The position numbers were made by a program, and so were the translations under genes. The notes under the pieces are model-generated. The model was not told where the DNA came from, searched no databases, and saw only the letters and a list, made by a program, of their open reading frames with translations. From an uncultured Methanomassiliicoccales archaeon (lineage in GTDB: Archaea; Thermoplasmatota; Thermoplasmata; Methanomassiliicoccales; Methanomethylophilaceae), in the NCBI GenBank assembly GCA_934234005.1, contig CAKQHC010000018.1, positions 1 to 19,555 on the forward strand: a DNA stretch of 19,555 nt, read 5' to 3'. This document shows, piece after piece, positions 10,601-18,800 of the stretch. Position 1 is the first letter of the stretch; each line of letters opens with the position of its first letter.

Positions 10601-13600
10601 TATCCGTATATGAATATCCTGGCTATGGACGGAGACAAAATTACCGTACGTTTTACGGCAGCGCCCGGACATGTATTCGACGATGGATCCTCCAGCGTCG
10701 AAATAACATCATCCGGCACGTTCTCTGTTACTCAAAAATTAATCGGATACAACGTTACATATCACACGGGAACCGATGTTACATCCGTTTCGGATCGCAC
10801 GGTAAACTGCGATGTGTCTCTGTATAACGAAACTCCTCTAAGGGCCGGATATCTGTTTACAGGCTGGTATTTGGACGAGGGCCGCACGCAGAAATTCGCC
10901 GAAGGCAGCAGAATATGCGAAGATTTGGACTTGTACGCATCATGGATGAAACAATCTCTGTATGTCAACGGCATATGGACTCCGATGGATTCCGATGAAT
11001 TTTCCACTAGGAAATGGTTTACCGATGAAGAATGTACCAAGAGGTATTACGGATCCATGCCGGAAGACGATACGCCTCTGTATACAAAGGAGTATAAGAT
11101 TGTCTTAACAATCCATTGTGACGGAGTTGTTGAAAAGCGTACGTTTACATGCGGTGTCGACGGTCTTTATGTCTGGTATTATTTGGATAAGCAGTATGCA
11201 TGGTGGTTGGACGAGGACGGTAAGTCCCCAGTGCCCAGCCGTATATATGAAGATACAACGGTTTACGGATTGGAAAAACAGACTTCCACATTGACAATAC
11301 AATATGTGTATCCAACATATACTTCGAGTTACACCATAGATCAGGCGTACTATTATGTTAAAGATGGGTACCGTTTATCTGTTGAGGATTTAGGGCATGA
11401 TTATACCAGGTGGTATTATTTTGGCGATACGCACGGATATGTTGTTAGTTGTAATGTAAACGGCGTGCCGATATCCGACCATATATGTCATTATGTAACG
11501 TCTCCGACCACGATACAGATTGTATACACCCCGCGTGAAATCAACATAACCTACATTATCGACGATGATAAGGGAACAATCGGACAGACCAATGCTGCAT
11601 ATTATGGAGAAACCGTCAGTCTTCCCGAAGTTACCGCCAAGGACGGTTACAGGTTTGTCGGATGGATCAGCGGATTTACGATTGTGAACAGTTTTACGGC
11701 ATATGAGCCAACGACTCTCTATGCAGGATTTGTCCGCGAGGGAGTTCCCCAACATACCATAACATATGATGTAGACTCGTTTATGGGATACTGCGACAGA
11801 GAACAGACGTCCCGTTACGACAAGGATATCGTTGCGGCTCTTCCCGAAGTTACGGCTTTGGAAGGTTACGAGTTTACGGGATGGACCATAGACGGAAATC
11901 CCGTCAGTCTGCCGTTCATTATCAGGGATGATGTGACTATTAAGGCGGAGTTTGTCAAGGTTCCGCTGAAGATTACTTTCATTTCCGAAGGCACAGAGTA
12001 TTATTCCGACATCATGTATGTGGGTGATGAGATTATTCTGCCGGAGAATCCGGAGAAAGCCGGAAACGAGCAGTACAGGTATGAATTCGTCGGATGGGAA
12101 GGATATACCGATGGAATGACCGTTTCCTGCGCACATGTATTCCGTGCGGAATTCAGACAGATTCTGATGACATATACTGTGTCATTTGTTGTCGACGGAA
12201 AGGTTACCGATACGGTACTTGAATACGGAACCGTGATTGATATGCCGGTTCCGGTTAAGGCTGCCGATGCACAGTATACCTACGTTTTTGTGGGCTGGGA
12301 AGGATATGCCGACGGTATGACAGTTACAGGCGACGTGACTTTTACGGCTAAATTCAATAGCATACTGAACAAGTACACCGTAAAGTTCGTCAACGACGAT
12401 ACGGCGGTATATGAAGAGAAGCTCGATTACGGAACGAAAATTGTAGCTCCGACCGAAATTCCGACAAAGGAATCCGATGCGGAATACAGTTACACATTCG
12501 TCGGATGGTCCGGATACACTGAAGGAATGACTGTTGTCGGTGACGTTGTTTTCAAAGCAGTATTCAGTACGGACGGAATGGTCTACAAGATCAGTTTTGT
12601 CAACGGCGGTGAAGTAATATCTTATGATTTGGGATACGGAACAAAGATTGTTGTTCCGGCTAAAGTACCGACAAAGGAATCCGATGCACAGTACTCATAC
12701 GTGTTCAAAGGATGGTCCGGATACACCGACGGCATGACCGTTACCGGCGATGCGACATTTGCCGCAGAATTCGACAGTGTACTGAATAAGTACACTGTGA
12801 AGTTCGTCAACGGCGACGAGATCATCTCCGAATCGGTACTGGATTACGGAACGAAAATCACAGCGCCTGCAAAGGTTCCGACAAAGGATTCTGACGTTCG
12901 CTTCACCTACGAATTCGTCGGCTGGGAAGGATTCGACGGTTCTGCTACGGTCACCGGAAACGCGGTGTTCAAGGCTGTGTTCAAAGAAAACGACAGAATC
13001 TATGACGTGGAATTTAAAGTGGACGGAAAGACCGTTCATAAGGAAAGCCTTGCCTACGGCAAGTCTTTCACTGCTCCCGTTACCGCAACCAAGGAAGCGG
13101 ATGCCCAGTACACATATGCATTCATCGGTTGGAATGGATTCAAAGAAGGCATGACCGTTACCGGAAACATGTCTTTCGAAGCGGTATTCGACAGAACAGT
13201 CAACGAATATACAATAAAGTTCGTTTCCGAAGGAAAGGAAATCCGCAGCACCGTACTCAAGTACGGTGACAGAATCAATGCTCCTGTTGCGACAGTCAAG
13301 GAATCCGATGTCCAATATTCATACACATTCAAAGGATGGTTCGGATACACCGACGGCATGACTGTCACAGGCGATGCGACATTTACCGCAGAGTTCAATA
13401 AAACGCTCAGGTCGTATAATGTGAAATTCGTCAGTGAAGGAATTGATGTCTTGAAAAAGACTCAGAAATACGGCTCGGTTATTACTTTGCCGGATGCTCC
13501 TGCCAAGAAGTCCGATGTCCAATATTCCTATGTATTCAAAGGATGGTCCGGATACACCGAGGGAATGACTGTCACAGGAGATATGGTCTTCACCGCAGAA

Positions 13601-15196
13601 TTCGACAGTGTTCTGAACAAGTATACTGTAAAATTCGTCAGCGACGGAGGGACTGTTTCCGAATCGACGCTCGATTACGGATCGAAGATTATGCTTCCGG
13701 AGAATCCTTCGAAGAAAGCAGACGCACAGTATACATACGCATTCATCGGTTGGAACGGATTCAAAGACGGTATGGCCGTTACGGGAGATGTAGTCTTTGA
13801 AGCCCAGTACTCCAAGACAGTCAACCGTTATACCGCCACATACATGTCGGAAGGAAAGATTGTTTTCACGGACGAACAGGATTACGGAACGGCACTGAAG
13901 ATTCCGGCTGTAATTCCGGAGAAGGCTCCGGTTAACGGAAAGACATTTGCATTTGTCGGATGGAAGGATTTCGACGACGGATACATAATACACGGAAACG
14001 TTGTCTTCGATGCCGTATTCGCCGAAGGTACTCAGACTAGAGACGATACCAACGGAACAACAACCACCGTCGTATCCGACAGCGAGAAGACCACAACTAC
14101 GGTATTCGATAAAGACGGTTCTTCGTCGACTACCGAATCCTATGTCGACAGGGAGTTTTACGATAACGGTACGAAGACCGTGGAATCAACGGTTGCGGAA
14201 ACTGTCAGAAACAATCTGGGAGAAATCGTAGGAACCACAACAAAGGTCGATACCGTAGAGACGAACGATAAAGGCAGGTTTACCAAATCCGAGATAATAG
14301 CGACGGACAACGAAGGAAACAGTCGGACATCCACTTCGATGACATTCGAATCGGATGACGGAATGATCAAAACATCCGCAGATATGAAGACGGATCCCGA
14401 ATCGGCGGATAATGCAGCCGAGGTAAAAGCTACCGTCGGAACTGTATCGGATTCCGGAAAAGCATCAGTATCCGACAGAGATATCGATGCCGCTCTGAAG
14501 CAGTTTGAGAAGATCGAAGAGGAAATAAGGAAGACGCAGGAGAATATGGGACATACAGGAGACGTTCGTATCGACAGGACTGTCTCGGTTTCCGTATCTG
14601 GAGACGCGGACGAGTCCTTGGTTGCGGTGATTCCTGCATCGTCGATGGATGCTGTCGCATCCAATAATGCTGGTCTTTCCGTTAAGGCTGCGGTGGGAAC
14701 CATCACGGTGGATGTTTCCGTTGCTTCCTCCCTGACATCCAAGGCAAAGGAAAACGGTGACGATACGATATCTCTGAGTATATCGTCCGTGGATAAGAGC
14801 GGGCTGTCCGAGGCGCAGAAGGATGTTGTAAAGGACAACACGGTTATTCAGCTGAAAGCATCCGTCGGCGATTCTCCGGTACACGAGCTCGGAGGAAAGG
14901 CAGTTGTTACCGTACCGTATGAACTCAGGCAGGGGGAATCCGCAGACCGTATTGTGGTATGGTTTGTCGATGACGAAGGTCATTTTTATAAGAGAGTGAC
15001 CGCATACGATGTGGAAACACGCACCATAAGTTTCGAGACGGATCACTTCTCGTACTATGTTATAGCACAGGAAGATTCGCTCGGCAGTCCCGCAGAAAAC
15101 GAACCGAACGATTACAAACTTGTTATAATCGGTGTTGTGGCGGCAATTACAGTATTGTCCGCGGCCGTATTGGTCTTTAGAAGACTGCAGCATTGA
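4694..15196 (+). CDS. Giant modular surface protein (adhesin-like), 3500 residues, membrane-anchored
   Basis: Predicted to be secreted and held at the cell surface. Residues 1-25 are a signal peptide (basic NTRK, then a hydrophobic run). About 40-300 is a beta-rich head. Residues 326-669 are ten 34-35-residue helix-turn-helix repeats. About 700-2010 is BspA/LRR_5-like, with phrases such as ILTIPDTVEVDGKIYEV and leucine-rich strands near 1334-1400. About 2018-2086 and 2279-2423 are InlB B-type repeats (FTGWYLD, FVGWISG). Residues 2424-3112 are ten tandem ~69-residue repeats. About 3113-3220 is a Thr/Ser-rich stalk. A FETDHFSYYVI module precedes the last hydrophobic helix (about 3476-3495) and a short RRLQH tail. 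No LPXTG or PGF-type sorting motif is visible. ATG 4694 is followed at once by the signal peptide and has no Shine-Dalgarno sequence. A role in adhesion is inferred from architecture; the ligand is unknown. Confidence 0.85.
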   Translation: MNTRKIAVLAVVLVMVCSATLIAATTFETQKESEQNPNPSGFLSDVKDNDGFGIHFNAVGQEGYDILRTATKTMNIKDFEYVSSDLGNLLNRISDNEKLLDFSKLSATIDEELCSIDLTFDTCYRISSDGIGTINAKGIMSGHIVDCYQQDESYYEYKCFPEGVVALNYNKCAFTINFNLISNIKNDLVESTELFVDVSLNFDYYRNYNDESSSEIIYTGFVQDVNDDVSIQIVSDLNITGPDTFTEIMQYLTDIDYQGSMVIESRSTLTCYENYNDGIYGNQISRFINTEVPAGLIAIIFAQYDLDLKEMEEVYGLIKTLMNSGIAYDTLYPLLQKMGVDMTVEEYEMIRSILYSHRLPAYSEFHPVLKKFGIEVDEATYTYLDSVLCCLDGDYSLESVNKVLVPSGLQLTQIQYDLIRSIIDTREVPSYDALKAAIGEENMIYTEAQYRQICLLIHEGILPSYDVAEPLLTAIGAPVDQELYENFAGMYNAIVRNPSYENVKPVFDMIGIAVSESQYNLLVLILKDYKTIGYNDVAPVLEEAGYPISEEDFNKLVQLFGEIRNGVTAELMGEICETLGLPIGDVQCVAILALIQEHKIPTYEDINPVFEMLGFQISKDTYDSVCKELSILGSSPGYFSMELILESMGLFVSEGVYDGSISFADSLYDSLAKMKNDPEHTLYYLKWGDREIHSENMVTVRSIINKVVMPEDNKWVNTESSYDIKIIGFDKYYAIESFVCDDENAEVVYVPGYVYVNEINDYTNYIQDNLFFRLESSTAYLSGYTVPENGILTIPDTVEVDGKIYEVYVSSNFTFDDVNELHFDCEIDLDYLEVIAEPSKIYISKFTNEYYYRTPLNPEKYVFANQTDDFVFKLYENYKEIRILGFVHSFDEYKLSDSYVIDGKKYSLKSVSNMFSTTIGCLDITNHSTYVVNGVEFYFDGDKYYTDGHKFNSYGLFPIDSQGAVFEGRSIIGFIKPLDTYVYSREESGYSNITISIRGQCSVGTLDLSKANYCIIENIDGVDKVILPDSYSLYGVRNTAVEISGVTFASNPEYSADGLVAVKNGLILELKDSYISLIGSSERFDQYCLTDSVPISVIDLKYGPGFGVLDVSNYGGWLVTFNLGLVDRYVCSSMPYLDSVITFPGELVCKGITFQKNSDSMFDSKYVAVSDEGAIFDTNFNLLGFTGDTDYFKMTDSLLFGGVKYKISPGTVKIQTDFKVGELISESQVKSLKGVHSVEFKYRQGISSVENTESLEKIYNLYENSISSLLELPNLKYVKFNENCNITLDDVKTLRDNGIECEIPSLNARYDDESVVIETDIGSLSINDIVNENVKSVVFKGRIGTIVYDSGSATVASNLTSITFESYVGYVERYAFHDCLALESVTFNDGVGSLSGDAVKNCEKLKSLKINGTIGEIRKSYDACVDISTIDFSNVKSIGSIAYKSIQVSSDEKLGLFTSLAENISVDAFIIGSLNVEKQMPGIPTLYSNDVATYKLYKEDGAVKACVYSYSEGGIPSSVQYGETTVPVGHASIASNGWTFKDGIMTIPAGVSIDCSSDVWNSIVRVYNNSDRVICKGNPDENQYQTILDEDGKLLAVIGFGDLSYTIPAELNLEYRGDISNFIGKLNSLKLTSISVEPGNSYLRAVSIDGFSTLITTVSLWDTDYTLVSSGTIVYVCGNNEAGVYTIPAFAAHFKYTGILGKVSDVKVERGNDVFSVHAYGNYNTLLRNGCFVALYGSGSNYEIPKEMTSGSPMNYLSDDVYVSINPENSRYTTETEGSFRTLIYDGKSIYVWRIDDKSNEYKITASTTYLDFDVLREKLGITSVIVSEGVTRITGTISEESSIVNVSILGNPEAYYLHIMKELDSFIVKESTFDGTYERTVNGLTVQYLRYNLIYVGKTDGFNADHAFVDVDVGTDIVNVESLELDAISIPYGTRVDNCRSSAIIGIYCSYDTHEVYVNGNHSVYSYGYPYMNILAMDGDKITVRFTAAPGHVFDDGSSSVEITSSGTFSVTQKLIGYNVTYHTGTDVTSVSDRTVNCDVSLYNETPLRAGYLFTGWYLDEGRTQKFAEGSRICEDLDLYASWMKQSLYVNGIWTPMDSDEFSTRKWFTDEECTKRYYGSMPEDDTPLYTKEYKIVLTIHCDGVVEKRTFTCGVDGLYVWYYLDKQYAWWLDEDGKSPVPSRIYEDTTVYGLEKQTSTLTIQYVYPTYTSSYTIDQAYYYVKDGYRLSVEDLGHDYTRWYYFGDTHGYVVSCNVNGVPISDHICHYVTSPTTIQIVYTPREINITYIIDDDKGTIGQTNAAYYGETVSLPEVTAKDGYRFVGWISGFTIVNSFTAYEPTTLYAGFVREGVPQHTITYDVDSFMGYCDREQTSRYDKDIVAALPEVTALEGYEFTGWTIDGNPVSLPFIIRDDVTIKAEFVKVPLKITFISEGTEYYSDIMYVGDEIILPENPEKAGNEQYRYEFVGWEGYTDGMTVSCAHVFRAEFRQILMTYTVSFVVDGKVTDTVLEYGTVIDMPVPVKAADAQYTYVFVGWEGYADGMTVTGDVTFTAKFNSILNKYTVKFVNDDTAVYEEKLDYGTKIVAPTEIPTKESDAEYSYTFVGWSGYTEGMTVVGDVVFKAVFSTDGMVYKISFVNGGEVISYDLGYGTKIVVPAKVPTKESDAQYSYVFKGWSGYTDGMTVTGDATFAAEFDSVLNKYTVKFVNGDEIISESVLDYGTKITAPAKVPTKDSDVRFTYEFVGWEGFDGSATVTGNAVFKAVFKENDRIYDVEFKVDGKTVHKESLAYGKSFTAPVTATKEADAQYTYAFIGWNGFKEGMTVTGNMSFEAVFDRTVNEYTIKFVSEGKEIRSTVLKYGDRINAPVATVKESDVQYSYTFKGWFGYTDGMTVTGDATFTAEFNKTLRSYNVKFVSEGIDVLKKTQKYGSVITLPDAPAKKSDVQYSYVFKGWSGYTEGMTVTGDMVFTAEFDSVLNKYTVKFVSDGGTVSESTLDYGSKIMLPENPSKKADAQYTYAFIGWNGFKDGMAVTGDVVFEAQYSKTVNRYTATYMSEGKIVFTDEQDYGTALKIPAVIPEKAPVNGKTFAFVGWKDFDDGYIIHGNVVFDAVFAEGTQTRDDTNGTTTTVVSDSEKTTTTVFDKDGSSSTTESYVDREFYDNGTKTVESTVAETVRNNLGEIVGTTTKVDTVETNDKGRFTKSEIIATDNEGNSRTSTSMTFESDDGMIKTSADMKTDPESADNAAEVKATVGTVSDSGKASVSDRDIDAALKQFEKIEEEIRKTQENMGHTGDVRIDRTVSVSVSGDADESLVAVIPASSMDAVASNNAGLSVKAAVGTITVDVSVASSLTSKAKENGDDTISLSISSVDKSGLSEAQKDVVKDNTVIQLKASVGDSPVHELGGKAVVTVPYELRQGESADRIVVWFVDDEGHFYKRVTAYDVETRTISFETDHFSYYVIAQEDSLGSPAENEPNDYKLVIIGVVAAITVLSAAVLVFRRLQH
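5669..6700 (+). repeat. Ten tandem 34-35-residue helical repeats inside the giant protein
   Basis: Units start at residues 326, 360, 395, 429, 463, 498, 532, 566, 601 and 636. Nearly all share an aromatic at position 3, a hydrophobic pair at 9-10, Gly at 14, a hydrophobic at 17, Ser/Thr/Asp at 18 and Tyr/Phe at 22; Pro at 8 occurs in half. This predicts helix A (about 4-13), a Gly turn, a helix cap at 18 and helix B (about 19-32). The length resembles TPR/PPR. The G-x-x-hydrophobic-S/T spacing also resembles linked EF-hands without calcium loops. I do not recognise the exact family. Confidence 0.75.
11963..14029 (+). repeat. Ten tandem ~69-residue InlB-like repeats inside the giant protein
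   Basis: Each unit follows the plan: opening strand like YTVKFV, then LDYGTKI, then P-x-K-x-SDAQYSY, then F-hydrophobic-GW-x-GY-x-DGMTVTGD, ending in F-x-AEF. Ten copies fill residues 2424-3112 without linkers. The last copy is the most divergent (AFVGWKDFDDGYIIHGN). The shared core resembles the Listeria-Bacteroides (InlB B / Flg_new) repeat but replaces the usual GY-x-FxGW by Y-x-Y-x-FxGW and adds a second GY-x-DGM motif. Stretches near 12769 and 13600 are close at DNA level. Confidence 0.85.
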
Positions 15197-15205
15197 TTAG
15201 GAAAC

Positions 15206-15230
15206 GGGCCCCGAAAGGGGCCTATTATTA
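15206..15230 (+). terminator. Strong GC hairpin terminator after the giant gene
   Basis: Stem GGCCCC/GGGGCC (15207-15212 with 15217-15222), closed by a GAAA tetraloop and extended by one G-T pair, sits 10 bases after the stop. The AT-rich tail TATTATTAG follows. This ends the transcript of the giant gene and makes the next gene an independent unit. Confidence 0.75.
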
Positions 15231-15460
15231 GTATTATGTTTTCAGTCTGTAAATTATGTATATACAATATGGTTTTCAAACATAATTCGGATGATTTATA
15301 TTATTAAGTTGTACCTATTTTATTATCATATTTCACAGTGTTTATATAAATTTTAAATGAATGTGGGTAAAATCATCCAATTAAATTATCAAATTATGTT
15401 TACGCTGTTAAATCTAATAAACTAAAACTAATTATATTAATAGACACTAACATTTGTTTA
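15231..15460 (+). promoter_or_regulatory. AT-rich promoter region with two TATA candidates
   Basis: This stretch is very AT-rich and has no gene. TTTATATAA at 15341-15349 and ATTATATTAATA at 15431-15442 both match archaeal TATA boxes. The second would place the transcription start near 15461, exactly where base composition changes to GC-richer, structured sequence. The first would start near 15370. Confidence 0.45.
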
Positions 15461-15708
15461 GAAGGCGGGTTTCCAATACTCTGTATCGGCCTCTTCCCCC
15501 CGCGAATAGCGGGGGGGGGGGGTCGGAAAAAATCCGACCAACGTCATGTTCTCATGTGCGTCTCGCCTTTAAGAGAGGCGGGATCGTGCAACAAAATGCT
15601 ACACTTGCGTCAACAGTCCCTTCACAGGACGAAAAATGTGAGCCAACGGCATCAACCATATCTTGCAACCCACCATCAAATCTCCAGCGTTCCCTATTGG
15701 AGACTTTT
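15461..15708 (+). ncRNA. Candidate structured leader RNA or small RNA with a G12 tract
   Basis: This GC-richer block sits between AT-rich DNA and the second surface-protein gene and can fold into several hairpins: CCCCCCGC/GCGGGGGG (15496-15503 with 15509-15516, 5-base loop), GGTCGGA/TCCGACC (15521-15527 with 15533-15539, A5 loop), TCTCGCCT/AGGCGGGA (15561-15568 with 15576-15583, one G-U), GTCC/GGAC (15616-15619 with 15627-15630) and TCTCCA/TGGAGA (15681-15686 with 15698-15703). It does not match SRP RNA, RNase P RNA or a tRNA by eye. A 5' leader of the gene at 15831 is the simplest reading. An independent small RNA or a mobile-element end are alternatives. Confidence 0.4.
15511..15522 (+). 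repeat. Homopolymeric tract of 12 G
   Basis: Twelve consecutive G lie in the presumed leader of the second surface-protein gene. Six pair with CCCCCC at 15496-15501 in one hairpin and the last two belong to the next hairpin. Tracts of this length are prone to slipped-strand length change and also to sequencing error. Confidence 0.9.
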
Positions 15709-15818
15709 AAAGGATATTGTTCCGGCTCCGCTTCTCTGCATTTATGCCAGTTATCTGGGTTTTTCTATTCGTATGCGGTTTTTGTTCGGCATTCGAATCT
15801 GCAAACACACGCATAACT

Positions 15819-15824
15819 GGAGGT
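15819..15824 (+). promoter_or_regulatory. Strong Shine-Dalgarno sequence for the second surface protein
   Basis: GGAGGT lies 6 bases before ATG 15831 (9 before the adjacent ATG 15834). It fixes the start and rules out the in-frame upstream ATG at 15774. It contrasts with the giant gene, which has none, and implies a message with a real leader. Confidence 0.85.
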
Positions 15825-15830
15825 ATAGTT

Positions 15831-18800
15831 ATGATGAGCAAAAAAACGATGTATGCCATAATGGTGGTTATTGCATTATCCGGTGTTGCGATATTCGCAG
15901 GTATGAATGCAACATCCGATTCGGATGCTGAGTTCTATACGGATGCCGTAAGCGGTGATGCAGGCAAATCAGTGGCAAAGATTGGTGACACACATTATGA
16001 CACCATTGAAGAGGCGGTTGCCGCAGCCCAGTCTAAAGACTCCGGGAATGTTGCAACAATCGAACTTCTCAAAGACATTACTACGACTAAGACTCTCGCT
16101 TTCACAAAGTCTGGAGAGTACACACTTGATATCAAAGATTTCACTGTTACTCAGGGATGCTCCGGGTATATGATTACAGTCGGTGGAGAGGCTCCTCCGA
16201 AATATCCGATTGATACAATCAATACGAGTGCGAAACTCACTATAATCGGAACAGGAGAACTTGTTTCAGAGAATACTACCGTACTCAGGTCCTACGGAAC
16301 AATGGTTTTCGGTGAGAACGGAGTCGGACCTACTGTTACACTCACAACCAAGGTCGATTCCCACTCCATTTTCAAAGTTGAAGAAGGATCTTACCTTACC
16401 GTTAACGGCGGTACCTTCAACCTCGGCGGAGCAGTCGAAAGAGTTATGCAGAGCTTCGGAACGACCGTTATCAACGGCGGTACCTTCAACGGTGACCTCG
16501 AACTCTGGGTATACGGAGATTATGTTTCGTCTGTAACCATTAATGCCGGTACTTTCAACGGCGACTTTATGCGTTACGCCTACGACGCCAGCACAAAAAT
16601 CAAGGAATCGGACAGGTATACTATAAACTCCGAAGCTAAGATTGACAACACATACTACGTAAAACTCATCGATGCGGTTGTTGCAGCCCAGCCAAAAGAC
16701 TCCGGAAATGTTGCAACAATCGAACTTCTCAAAGACGCTACTACGACTAAGACTCTCGCTTTCGCAAAGCCGGGACAGTATGTTTTGGACATCGGAGAGT
16801 TTACTCTTACACAGGGATCTGCCAACTATATGATTACGGCCGGTGGAACTAACCCTCCGGTGTATCCGATTGACACGTACAAGGATGTGCAGTTAACCAT
16901 ACTCGGTTCTGGAAAGATTGTGGCAAACAACACCACCTTCAGATCATACGGACACATAATTATCGGTGACGATAAAGTCGGACCTATTGTTACACTTACC
17001 AAAGACGCCCCTCAATATTCAATTTTCAAAGTTGAAGAAGGATCATATCTTACAGTCAACAACGGTGTATTTACTGTTAGTGGCAAAGTCGAAAGAGTTA
17101 TGCAGAGCTTCGGAACAACCGTTATCAATGACGGTCTCTTCAACGGAGACCTCGAACTCTGGGTATACGGAGATTATGTTTCGTCAGTAACCATCAACGA
17201 CGGTATCTTCAACGGAGACCTCGTACGTTACGCCTACAACGCCAGCACAAAAATCAAGGACTCGGACAAATTTATCGGACCCGAAGCCCAGATTGGCAAC
17301 AAATACTACATGAATATCCTCGATGCAGTTGCAGCGGCCCAGTCCAAAGACTCCGGAAATGTTGCAACAATCGAACTTCTCAAAGACATTACTACGACTA
17401 AGACTCTCGCTTTCACAAAGTCCGGAGAGTACACACTCGATATCAAAGATTTCACTGTTACCCAGGGATTCTTTGGATACATGATTACAGTCGGCGGAAC
17501 CGCCCCTCCGGAATATCCGATTGACACAATCAACACGAGTGCGAAGATTACCATAATCGGAACCGGAGAACTTATCTCGACAAATTCCACTGTGCTCAGA
17601 TCCTACGGAACAATGGTTTTCGGTGAGAACGGAGTCGGACCTACTGTTACACTCACAACCGAGAAAGACTCCCACTCTATATTCAAGGTCGAAGAAGGAT
17701 CTTACCTTACCGTCAACGGCGGTACCTTCAACCTCGGCGGAGCAGTCGAAAGGGTTATGCAGAGCTTCGGAACGACCGTTATCAACGGCGGTACCTTCAA
17801 CGGAGGTATCGAGCTTTGGGAGTATGATGATGATAAGAACGGTACATACAATTCTACAATAACAATCAACGGCGGATTGTTCGACGGCAGTTATTTCCTG
17901 CGCTGTGATTACTATTATGAGAAGGGTAAAGTCCCTACAGACAACTCTTATTTTGCAGGTGAGATTTCCCTGAGCAAGGGAGAATCTGTCATTTTCACCG
18001 GCAATATGCTCTTCACCGATAAACTCGCAATCGTCGGTCCCGACGGAGCCAAATTTATAGGTTCTTTCAAAGCAACCGGCGAAATCATGTTCCTCGGAGG
18101 ATCCATTACCGTAAGCGGAATCACTTCCGACGATGCCGAAATCAAGATTACCGCAGAGGGAAAAGTTGTTCTTGACGGAGTCGAACTCACAGGTTCCACA
18201 TCCACAATTACCGTGGATTCTGTCGACGACGGAAAATCCGACGTTAAGCTCAACGATATTAAAGCCAACGGTAATGTTGAAATCAAAGTCGAAAAAGGCG
18301 CAAACGTAACTCTTGGAAACATTACCAGCGACGACCCTAATGCAAATGTCAAGGTCACCGGAGATGTAACAGTCGATCCTGAAGCCGAAATCGATGTGCC
18401 TACATCCGTTGATATTTTGTACGTTGCTGATGGGGAGACAAGATCTGGTAAAGTAGTCGTTAACAAGATGATTATCTTGGGAGGATACAACGCCCACATC
18501 GGAGCGGATGTTGAAGTTGAAGGCGACTATGCAATCATTGAACTTGATGACAGATATACGTACACCTTTGGAAACGAACCTGTTTGCCAGATTCTTCTTG
18601 CAGGCGGATTGAGATTAGACACTGCACTTTCTATGATTTCTGTTGATCAGAATAGCGCACTTTTCAAAAAATGGTCCGTTAATGTCAACGTACGCGTAGA
18701 ATCTGGAACAGAATATATTATCTCTCCTGTGTATAACGATGATCTCAAGGCTCAGATTTGGTATGAAGTAACACTTTCCATAGACGGAAATGTTATTTCG

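Noticed and set aside
11390..12136. 248-codon open frame on the minus strand
   Set aside because: Antisense shadow of the giant gene, with no recognisable domain or start signal.
12695..14841. Several 114-227-codon minus-strand frames
   Set aside because: They mirror the tandem repeats and Thr/Ser-rich stalk of the giant gene and repeat the same words as its repeat units, so they are shadows.
15556..15560. GTGCG resembling a group II intron 5' end
   Set aside because: No domain V-like hairpin or intron-encoded protein lies downstream.
15783..15805. ATTCGAATC resembling a tRNA T-loop
   Set aside because: The flanking bases do not form a T stem, and no matching acceptor or anticodon arms are found.
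15454..15816. 120-codon frame from TTG ending 2 bases before the Shine-Dalgarno sequence; the G12 tract would encode Gly4
   Set aside because: No ribosome binding site, non-canonical start, Ser/Cys/Leu-rich composition typical of non-coding DNA, and strong hairpins. The structured-leader reading is preferred, though a slippage-sensitive leader peptide is not excluded.
16261..17862. Three similar +strand frames of 74-91 codons at 16261, 16966 and 17623
   Set aside because: They are the same off-frame shadow produced three times by the long repeats, and the main frame is open throughout.
17184..18497. 437-codon open frame on the minus strand
   Set aside because: It lies fully inside the second surface-protein gene, has Cys/Gly/Asp-rich composition without domains, and arises from repeated codon patterns on the opposite strand.
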